Positions 57,650 to 64,000 of a stretch of DNA of 64,000 nt are shown here, piece after piece. Source of the stretch: Marinobacter koreensis (GTDB taxonomy: Bacteria; Pseudomonadota; Gammaproteobacteria; Pseudomonadales; Oleiphilaceae); contig NZ_JAKZAJ010000001.1 in the NCBI RefSeq assembly GCF_023156285.1, positions 992,001 to 1,056,000 on the forward strand. Reading direction: 5' to 3'. The notes beneath the pieces were generated by a model, which worked only from the letters and a program-made list of their open reading frames with translations, did not search any database and was not told the DNA's origin. The first letter of the stretch is position 1. The number at the start of each line of letters is the position of its first letter. The position numbers and the translations under genes are program-made.

Positions 57650-60243
57650 ACACCGAATACCGTAAACCTCTGCCGGGCACCGACCTGGACTTTTTTGATA
57701 CCCGCCAGGCCGTGGAGGACATCCAGGCCGGCGCTTACGACAAGCTGCCGTACACCTCCAAGATTCTGGCGGAACAACTGGTTCGCCGCTGTGATCCGGA
57801 GACGCTGACAGATTCCCTGAAACAGCTGATCGAGCGTAAGCGCGATCTGGACTTCCCCTGGTATCCGGCACGAGTGGTTTGCCATGACATCCTGGGCCAG
57901 ACCGCGCTGGTCGATCTGGCGGGTCTTCGTGACGCCATCGCCGAGAAGGGCGGGGATCCTGCCAAGGTGAATCCGGTGGTTCCCACCCAGTTGATCGTCG
58001 ATCACTCCCTGGCCGTTGAGCATGCCGGTTTCGAAAAGGACGCATTCGCGAAAAACCGGGCTATTGAAGACCGCCGGAACGATGACCGATTCCACTTCAT
58101 CAACTGGACCAAGACCGCGTTCGAGAACGTGGATGTGATCCCGCCGGGCAACGGCATCATGCACCAGATCAACCTGGAGAAGATGTCTCCGGTGGTTCAG
58201 GCTCGCGAGGGCGTTGCCTTCCCGGATACCTGCGTGGGCACCGACAGTCACACGCCGATGGTGGATGCCCTGGGCGTTATCTCCGTCGGTGTCGGCGGCC
58301 TCGAAGCCGAGAGCGTGATGCTTGGCCGTGCTTCCATGATGCGTCTGCCGGATATCGTAGGTGTCGAGCTCACCGGAAAGCTCCAGCCGGGCATTACCAG
58401 TACCGACATGGTGCTGGCCCTGACGGAATTCCTGCGTAAAGAACGCGTGGTTGGCGCCTACCTTGAGTTCTTCGGTGAAGGGGCGGACAGTCTCACCGTG
58501 GGCGACCGGGCCACCATCTCCAACATGACGCCGGAATACGGCGCGACTGCGGCCATGTTCTACATCGATGGCCAGACCATCGACTACCTGAAGCTGACTG
58601 GCCGCGAAGACGACCAGATCGCCCTCGTTGAGAAATACGCGAAGGAAACCGGCCTGTGGGCCGACAGCCTGAAGAATGCCGAGTATGAGCGGGTCCTGAA
58701 GTTCGATCTGTCCCAGGTCACACGCACCCTCGCGGGGCCATCCAACCCCCATGCCCACCTGCCCACCTCCGAGCTCGCCAAGCGTGGCATTGCCGGCGAC
58801 TGGGAGCTGGAAGAGGGCAAAATGCCGGACGGGGCGTGCATCATCGCCGCCATCACCAGCTGCACCAACACCAGCAACCCCCGCAACATGGTGGCGGCTG
58901 GCCTGATTGCCCGCAACGCCAACAAGCTGGGCCTGACCCGCAAGCCCTGGGTGAAGACCTCCCTGGCACCGGGCTCCAAAACCGTCAAGATGTACCTGGA
59001 AGAAGCCAACCTCCTGCCCGAGCTGGAAAACCTCGGCTTTGGTGTGGTGGCGTTTGCCTGCACTACCTGTAACGGGATGAGTGGCGCCCTGGATCCGAAA
59101 ATCCAGCAGGAAATTATCGACCGGGACCTGTATTCCACCGCAGTGTTGTCCGGTAACCGGAACTTCGACGGCCGGATTCACCCATACGCCAAGCAGGCGT
59201 TCCTGGCTTCGCCGCCTCTGGTGGTCGCCTACGCCATCGCCGGGACGATCCGTTTCGATATCGAGAAAGATGCCCTCGGTTACGACCAGGATGGCAACCC
59301 GATTACCCTGAAGGACATCTGGCCGAGCGACGAGGAAATCGATGCCATCGTGAAGCAGTCGGTGAAGCCGGAACAGTTCCGCAGCACCTACATTCCGATG
59401 TTCGATATCACCCGCGAAGCTCAGGCGCAGAGCAATCCGCTTTATGAATGGCGTCCCCAGAGCACCTACATCCGACGTCCTCCCTACTGGGAAGGGGCAT
59501 TGGCCGGTGAAAAGTCCCTGAAAGGCATGCGGCCGCTGGCCATCCTGCCGGACAACATCACTACCGACCACCTGTCGCCGTCGAATGCGATACTGGCCAG
59601 CAGTGCCGCTGGTGAGTACCTCGCGAAAATGGGCCTGCCGGAGGAAGACTTCAACTCCTACGCAACCCATCGTGGCGACCACCTGACCGCCCAGCGTGCC
59701 ACCTTCGCCAACCCGAAACTGTTCAATGAAATGGTGACGGACGAGAGCGGCAACGTAAAACAGGGCTCCCTGGCGCGGGTCGAGCCGGAAGGCAAGGTTA
59801 CCCGCATGTGGGAAGCCATTGAGACGTACATGGAGCGCAAGCAGCCGCTGATCATCGTTGCCGGGGCTGACTACGGTCAGGGCTCTTCCCGTGACTGGGC
59901 CGCCAAAGGCGTTGCCCTGGCGGGCGTCGAAGCCATTGTCGCCGAAGGTTTCGAGCGGATTCACCGGACCAACCTGGTCGGCATGGGTGTGATGCCCCTG
60001 CAATTCGAGGAAGGTACCACCCGCAAGACCCTGGCGCTCGATGGCACTGAAACCTACGACGTGGAAGGCACTCCGGCACCCCGTGCCGAATTGACGCTGG
60101 TGATCCATCGCAAAAACGGCAGCACCGAGCATGTGCCCGTCATCTGCCGCCTGGATACCGCCGAGGAAGTGTCTATCTACTCCGCTGGCGGTGTGTTGCA
60201 GCGTTTCGCCCAGGACTTCCTGGAGGCGGAGGGCGCGGCATGA
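57646..60243 (+). CDS. acnD: Fe/S-dependent 2-methylcitrate dehydratase (AcnD)
   Basis: AcnD is an aconitase-family enzyme that dehydrates 2-methylcitrate and works together with PrpF. The 865-residue protein has the [4Fe-4S] ligands in SCTNTSNP and CTTCNG, an aconitase swivel domain with GADYGQGSSRDWAAKG, and DSHTPMVDALGV. It overlaps prpC and prpF by four bases each, a tight operon. Bacteria with acnD-prpF sometimes also keep prpD, which is true here at the right edge. Confidence 0.94.
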   Translation: MNTEYRKPLPGTDLDFFDTRQAVEDIQAGAYDKLPYTSKILAEQLVRRCDPETLTDSLKQLIERKRDLDFPWYPARVVCHDILGQTALVDLAGLRDAIAEKGGDPAKVNPVVPTQLIVDHSLAVEHAGFEKDAFAKNRAIEDRRNDDRFHFINWTKTAFENVDVIPPGNGIMHQINLEKMSPVVQAREGVAFPDTCVGTDSHTPMVDALGVISVGVGGLEAESVMLGRASMMRLPDIVGVELTGKLQPGITSTDMVLALTEFLRKERVVGAYLEFFGEGADSLTVGDRATISNMTPEYGATAAMFYIDGQTIDYLKLTGREDDQIALVEKYAKETGLWADSLKNAEYERVLKFDLSQVTRTLAGPSNPHAHLPTSELAKRGIAGDWELEEGKMPDGACIIAAITSCTNTSNPRNMVAAGLIARNANKLGLTRKPWVKTSLAPGSKTVKMYLEEANLLPELENLGFGVVAFACTTCNGMSGALDPKIQQEIIDRDLYSTAVLSGNRNFDGRIHPYAKQAFLASPPLVVAYAIAGTIRFDIEKDALGYDQDGNPITLKDIWPSDEEIDAIVKQSVKPEQFRSTYIPMFDITREAQAQSNPLYEWRPQSTYIRRPPYWEGALAGEKSLKGMRPLAILPDNITTDHLSPSNAILASSAAGEYLAKMGLPEEDFNSYATHRGDHLTAQRATFANPKLFNEMVTDESGNVKQGSLARVEPEGKVTRMWEAIETYMERKQPLIIVAGADYGQGSSRDWAAKGVALAGVEAIVAEGFERIHRTNLVGMGVMPLQFEEGTTRKTLALDGTETYDVEGTPAPRAELTLVIHRKNGSTEHVPVICRLDTAEEVSIYSAGGVLQRFAQDFLEAEGAA

Positions 60244-61424
60244 CCCACGCACCTCAAATCCGCGTTCCCGCCACGTACATGCGTGGCGGCACCAGCAAGG
60301 GTGTGTTCTTCCGGCTGCAGGATCTGCCGGAAGCCGCCCAGGTCCCGGGCAAGGCCCGGGATAACCTGTTGTTGCGCGTGATCGGCAGCCCCGATCCCTA
60401 CCAGAAGCAGACGGATGGTATGGGCGGGGCTACCTCCAGCACGAGCAAGACCGTGATTCTGGCAGAGCCCACCCAACCGGATCACGACGTGGACTACCTG
60501 TTCGGTCAGGTGTCCATCGACAAGCCCTTCGTGGACTGGAGCGGTAACTGCGGCAACCTGACTGCGGCCGTCGGTGCCTTTGCCATCAACGGCGGCTTTG
60601 TGGCCAAAGACCGGATTCCGGAAAACGGCACCTGCACAGTTCGAATCTGGCAGGCCAATATCCGCAAGACCATCGTGGCTCACGTGCCGATTACCAACGG
60701 TGAGGTTCAGGAGACCGGCGATTTCGAACTGGACGGCGTCACCTTCCCGGCGGCGGAAGTCCAGATCGAATTCATGGATCCGGCGGACGGCGATGGCGCC
60801 ATGTTCCCCACCGGCAATGTCGTGGATGACCTGGAGGTCCCTGGCGTGGGCACCCTGAAGGCCACCATGATCAACGCCGGCATCCCGACCATCTTCATCA
60901 ATGCGGAAGACATCGGATACAAGGGCACGGAGCTGCAGGACGATATCAACAGCGATCCGAAAGCGCTGGAAATGTTCGAAACCATCCGGGCCCACGGTGC
61001 GGTAAAGATGGGGCTGATCAGCGACATCGCCGAAGCTGCCAATCGACAGCACACACCGAAGGTCGCCTTCGTAGCCAAGCCCGTGGATTATGTGGCCTCC
61101 AGCGGCAAGCAGATCACGGCTTCGGACATCGACGTCCTGGTACGCGCGATGTCCATGGGCAAGTTGCACCACGCCATGATGGGAACGGCAGCGGTCGCGA
61201 TTGCCACCGCCTCAGCTGTACCGGGCACGCTGGTCAACCTGGCTGCCGGTGGCGGCGACCGGACCCACGTGACCTTCGGTCATCCCTCCGGGACGCTGAG
61301 GGTTGGTGCCGAGGCGAAAGAGGTGAATGGCCAGTGGACCGCCACAAAGGCCATCATGAGTCGCAGCGCCCGAATTCTGATGGAAGGATGGGTAAGGGTG
61401 CCAGGCGATTGTTTTGGAAGATAA
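60240..61424 (+). CDS. prpF: AcnD-accessory isomerase PrpF
   Basis: PrpF isomerises trans-2-methylaconitate to the cis form so that AcnD can complete its reaction. The 394-residue protein of the DUF453/PrpF family has the start RVPATYMRGGTSKGVFF, DGMGGATSSTSKT with conserved lysine context, and SGNCGNLTAAVGAFA with an active-site cysteine. ATGA overlap with acnD shows coupling. A strong hairpin follows the stop. Confidence 0.94.
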   Translation: MTHAPQIRVPATYMRGGTSKGVFFRLQDLPEAAQVPGKARDNLLLRVIGSPDPYQKQTDGMGGATSSTSKTVILAEPTQPDHDVDYLFGQVSIDKPFVDWSGNCGNLTAAVGAFAINGGFVAKDRIPENGTCTVRIWQANIRKTIVAHVPITNGEVQETGDFELDGVTFPAAEVQIEFMDPADGDGAMFPTGNVVDDLEVPGVGTLKATMINAGIPTIFINAEDIGYKGTELQDDINSDPKALEMFETIRAHGAVKMGLISDIAEAANRQHTPKVAFVAKPVDYVASSGKQITASDIDVLVRAMSMGKLHHAMMGTAAVAIATASAVPGTLVNLAAGGGDRTHVTFGHPSGTLRVGAEAKEVNGQWTATKAIMSRSARILMEGWVRVPGDCFGR

Positions 61425-61429
61425 GAGCT

Positions 61430-61468
61430 AGAGTATGCCGGGCCTCTGGTATTGACCCGGCATACTCT
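61430..61468. terminator. Strong hairpin between prpF and the lipoprotein gene
   Basis: AGAGTATGCCGGG (61430-61442) and CCCGGCATACTCT (61456-61468) are perfect 13-base arms with a 13-base loop. No T-run follows on either strand, so it may be an mRNA-stabilising or weak bidirectional terminator. A second small hairpin (CTGCAA/TTGCAG, 61467-61483) touches it. Confidence 0.55.
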
Positions 61469-61486
61469 GCAACGCGATTGCAGGGT

Positions 61487-63460
61487 TCAGGGAACGGTGT
61501 AGCTTTGTACTGCAGATCCCTCACTCTTCAAGCCGTTTATGTCTACGACGCGAACGCTGAAGTACCAGGTCCCGGACGACAGCCCGGATATTTCAGTGCT
61601 GGTTTGTGATCCGTCAACAACCTTCAGCTCGGACAGGTTGTCTGCCGCGGTGCCATAGAGAACCTCGTAGCTCTGTATCTCACTGAGTGAGATGGAGCTG
61701 CCGTCGGTTCTGGTTAGAGGTGCTGTCCAGCTCAGAGTAACTGTTCCGGTCGTTGAAGACGTTGTACTGCCGCTTCCGACCTGGTCAATTGTTGTGCTGC
61801 TTGGGGTCTCTACCGGCTGAAGTGTCCAGGGACTCAGTCCGGATTGGTAAGCGGAAAGGTTGGTGACATTCTGACTGTTATTGATGCCACTCGCGTCGTC
61901 GGTCCACGGATCAAGGCCGTTCCTCAATTCCCAGGTATCCGGAATACCATCGCTATCGCTATCTACCATGGTCGAGGCTGACAGGTCGGGTGATTGGACG
62001 ATCTCCATTGGCGAGAGATTGGTATTTGCTGAGTCGTCTCTGATAGAAAGTTCTGCCACTGCTCCGCCACCGTTTTCATAGTATTCCATCATCAGGTCAA
62101 CAGTTTGGGACGCGTCTAGCGACATCGTGCTCGTGTAGGTGGTCGGCCCCTGATCCTTCCAGGCAGAAATGATCGGGGTGCCATCCGCATAGAGTCTCGC
62201 ACCATCATCTGTTCTGATGGTGAATGTGTAGTTATTAGTACCGGATTGATGGGGGGCAGTGAATGTTCCGAACCATCTAGCGCTGAACCGGTTTACAGGC
62301 TGCTCCGGGATAAAAGAGCCGGAACCCACACTGAATTGAATTTCAGCTTCCGACTTGGCTAGGATGAATGTGTCGAAATTCATTCCGCTGAAATATTGCC
62401 CGACAAACCCAGTCGTAAGCACCTGCTGGTCGCTGGCCGGAGTATCGGGAACATTGATATCGGTTCCTGCGAGATATTCCTGGAGGTTCGTTACCCCATC
62501 TCCGTCAAAGTCTTTGCCGGCATCACTCGGATCCAGGGGATCCATGTTGAGCGCATACTCATCGCCGTCGGGTATGCCATCACCATCAGTGTCGGGATTG
62601 TTTTCGGAGGTACCGAGCAGGAATTCATCGGCCGCCGCTAGTAGATCGTTGTCGGGATCAGACGTTGCATCGGTAGGGTCTGTTGGATCGAGCCCGTTAG
62701 CAACTTCCCAGTTGTCATAGAGCCCGTCACCGTCACTATCAGGCATGGGGAAAATTGGGGCGTATTTCAGTCCTTCCGAACTGTCCAGATAGCCGGCAGC
62801 ATAACCTTTCCGGTAGGTTTCCTGAGGCGATTCCGAACTCCCGGCAGAGGACGGTTGGGCGTAACTTGCCAGAGCGTCTCCGCTGATAATGCTTTGGCTG
62901 AATCCAGGCCCCGCCCAGGCGACACTAAAATGATCGCCGCCACCGCCTTCTTTATGAATGATCTCGAAGTAATGCCGACTTCCAGCAATTAGGTCTATGT
63001 TAGCGGATTTCTGAGAGCTGTACTTTGCGTAGTCTTGAAAACTTGTAGAGCCATAAACTGCTGCGACTAAGTCCTTTTGGTCGGGTTGGGAGCTGGAGCT
63101 TAGCCAAAATTCCGTCTGGTCATCACCACTTACCCAAAAAGTATATGTTCCAGTTGCAGGAGGAATAATGTACCCACGGACAAGGGAGCCATAATTGTCT
63201 CCTCGGTTGACGGGACTGCTGAGCGACGAAATTTTAACAACCTCATCAGGGTTGTCTGGGAAGGTCGCCAAGCCTTTCAGATCCGAAGTAGTCGTTCCCG
63301 AAATGCCGTCCCAGTAATATAACTCCACCTCGCCCGGTGTGCTTGTTTCGGGTAAAGCGGCTGTAGGTGGGTATTGTCCAGCATCAAACGGTCTCCATGT
63401 TTGGCATCCCGTAACCAATATGATGACACTACACGCCATTGCGAGTCGGTAATTGAACAT
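61487..63460 (-). CDS. PA14-domain lipoprotein with calcium-binding repeats and a fibronectin III domain
   Basis: This 657-residue protein starts with a lipobox (IILVTGC). Two PA14-like modules (about residues 45-205 and 355-500) have GYIIPPATGTYTFWVSGDDQ and NYTFTIRTDDGARLYADGT. Between and after them are thrombospondin type 3-like calcium repeats (DSDGDGLYDNWE, DTDGDGIPDGDE, DFDGDGVTNLQE, DSDSDGIPDTWE), and the C-terminus (about 565-657) is FnIII-like. Such proteins bind carbohydrate or cell surfaces. It is serine/threonine-rich, less GC-rich than its neighbours, and sits opposite to the prp operon. Confidence 0.85.
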   Translation of the reverse strand: MFNYRLAMACSVIILVTGCQTWRPFDAGQYPPTAALPETSTPGEVELYYWDGISGTTTSDLKGLATFPDNPDEVVKISSLSSPVNRGDNYGSLVRGYIIPPATGTYTFWVSGDDQTEFWLSSSSQPDQKDLVAAVYGSTSFQDYAKYSSQKSANIDLIAGSRHYFEIIHKEGGGGDHFSVAWAGPGFSQSIISGDALASYAQPSSAGSSESPQETYRKGYAAGYLDSSEGLKYAPIFPMPDSDGDGLYDNWEVANGLDPTDPTDATSDPDNDLLAAADEFLLGTSENNPDTDGDGIPDGDEYALNMDPLDPSDAGKDFDGDGVTNLQEYLAGTDINVPDTPASDQQVLTTGFVGQYFSGMNFDTFILAKSEAEIQFSVGSGSFIPEQPVNRFSARWFGTFTAPHQSGTNNYTFTIRTDDGARLYADGTPIISAWKDQGPTTYTSTMSLDASQTVDLMMEYYENGGGAVAELSIRDDSANTNLSPMEIVQSPDLSASTMVDSDSDGIPDTWELRNGLDPWTDDASGINNSQNVTNLSAYQSGLSPWTLQPVETPSSTTIDQVGSGSTTSSTTGTVTLSWTAPLTRTDGSSISLSEIQSYEVLYGTAADNLSELKVVDGSQTSTEISGLSSGTWYFSVRVVDINGLKSEGSAVQSYTVP

Positions 63461-63658
63461 GCCTGCTCCCTAGCCTGATCTGAACTCTTCAAAGTATTGG
63501 TGCTAGGGTGGGACCTCGCCACTGGACGCTTGGAATGATTCGATATTTCGGTACAGGGCTTATAGCCAAGCCATCTTACGAATTACGTTAGTCCACAAGT
63601 TATCTATGCTTTGAGATTAGGTAGGGGTTGCCTGCCTGGTTGTGAACGGAGGCCACAA

Positions 63659-64000
63659 ATGACAGCACACGCAGACACTAATATTCGACCGGACTATGAT
63701 TCGGTTCTTCAGACCATTGCCGATTACGTTCTGTCATACGATGGGATCAGCGACGAGGCTTGGGATACGGCCCGCAACTGCCTGATGGATACCCTGGGGT
63801 GCGGGTTGCTCGCGTTGCGGTTCCCGGAGTGCACCAAACATCTGGGACCCATGGTAGAGGGAACGGTGGTTCCCCATGGTGCCCGGGTTCCGGGAACGCC
63901 GTTCCGTCTCGATCCGGTCAAGGCGGCCTGGGATATTGGCTGTATCGTCCGGTGGCTGGACTACAACGACACCTGGCTGGCGGCAGAGTGGGGCCATCCG
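63659..64000 (+). CDS. prpD: 2-methylcitrate dehydratase (PrpD), 5' part
   Basis: The first 114 codons are seen and the gene continues past the right edge. Segments [20 protein letters not shown] and [19 protein letters not shown] are typical of the PrpD (MmgE/PrpD family) N-terminus. The protein dehydrates 2-methylcitrate without an iron-sulfur cluster. ATG 63659 has GGAGG at proper distance. Separation from prpF by a 2.2-kb opposite-strand insertion implies its own promoter; a weak candidate (TTACGT at 63583, TATGCT at 63605, 16-bp spacer) is visible. Confidence 0.93.
   Translation, partial: MTAHADTNIRPDYDSVLQTIADYVLSYDGISDEAWDTARNCLMDTLGCGLLALRFPECTKHLGPMVEGTVVPHGARVPGTPFRLDPVKAAWDIGCIVRWLDYNDTWLAAEWGHP

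Noticed and set aside
57598..60252. An 884-codon open frame antisense to acnD
   Set aside because: It lies wholly opposite a clear aconitase-family gene, has no family motifs, and such long antisense frames are common in GC-rich genes with biased third positions.

Overview
The window looks like chromosome from a marine gammaproteobacterium close to Marinobacter or Pseudomonas. The evidence is conserved gene order: kdsB-ptp-murB; guaB-guaA-tadA; yebC-ruvCAB-ybgC-tolQRAB-pal-cpoB; nadA-bepA-tusA-perM-bcp-dapA-bamC-purC; and a GntR-controlled prpBC-acnD-prpF-prpD operon. All are familiar from Pseudomonas-type genomes. Coding is dense and GC-rich. No insertion sequence, prophage, CRISPR array or integrase gene was seen. 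The genus is an inference from layout, not from a search.

Layout. 1-10.8 kb: end of kdsB, a low-molecular-weight phosphatase, murB, proS, a TetR regulator, an Lrp-type regulator divergent from leuA, a cold-shock gene with a long leader, prpE and xseA. 10.9-15.9 kb: guaB, guaA and tadA, interrupted by a strikingly AT-rich segment with one glycosyltransferase-like gene. 15.9-20 kb: galE, ugd, a HIT protein, a PilZ-like protein behind a perfect CRP/Vfr-type palindrome, and a FabR-type repressor. 20.2-30.6 kb: aspS, yebC, the Holliday-junction genes ruvCAB and the complete Tol-Pal envelope system. 30.6-40.3 kb: two identical tRNA-Lys genes, NAD, lysine and purine biosynthesis genes, BepA and BamC for outer-membrane assembly, an outer-membrane barrel and a UDP-sugar epimerase. 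40.3-46.4 kb: a pseudouridine synthase, a Blc lipocalin, a crotonase, tRNA-Val, an EamA transporter, and a secreted lipase preceded by a membrane-anchored periplasmic protein of unknown family. 46.4-54.8 kb: an Xre-type protein, galU, a POTRA-less two-partner-secretion-like barrel, and an osmoregulated periplasmic glucan (OPG) cluster opgG-small gene-opgH-opgD. 54.8-64 kb: the methylcitrate operon, in which a PA14/calcium-repeat/fibronectin lipoprotein gene lies on the opposite strand between prpF and prpD.

How genes work together. The envelope is a strong theme. GalU, Ugd, GalE and the UDP-sugar epimerase form a nucleotide-sugar route from glucose-1-phosphate to UDP-glucose and UDP-uronic acids. 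UDP-glucose also feeds OpgH. Tol-Pal, BamC, BepA and Blc maintain the outer membrane. Propionate is activated by PrpE, then processed by PrpC, AcnD/PrpF or PrpD, and PrpB. prpE lies about 46 kb from the rest of the pathway.

The less ordinary parts are the lipase with its anchored non-Lif partner, the reduced TpsB-like barrel, the AT-rich glycosyltransferase segment with a composition boundary inside tadA, the lipoprotein gene inside the prp operon, an 89-residue gene between opgG and opgH, and several clear candidate operators. No wholly new multi-gene system could be demonstrated from sequence alone.
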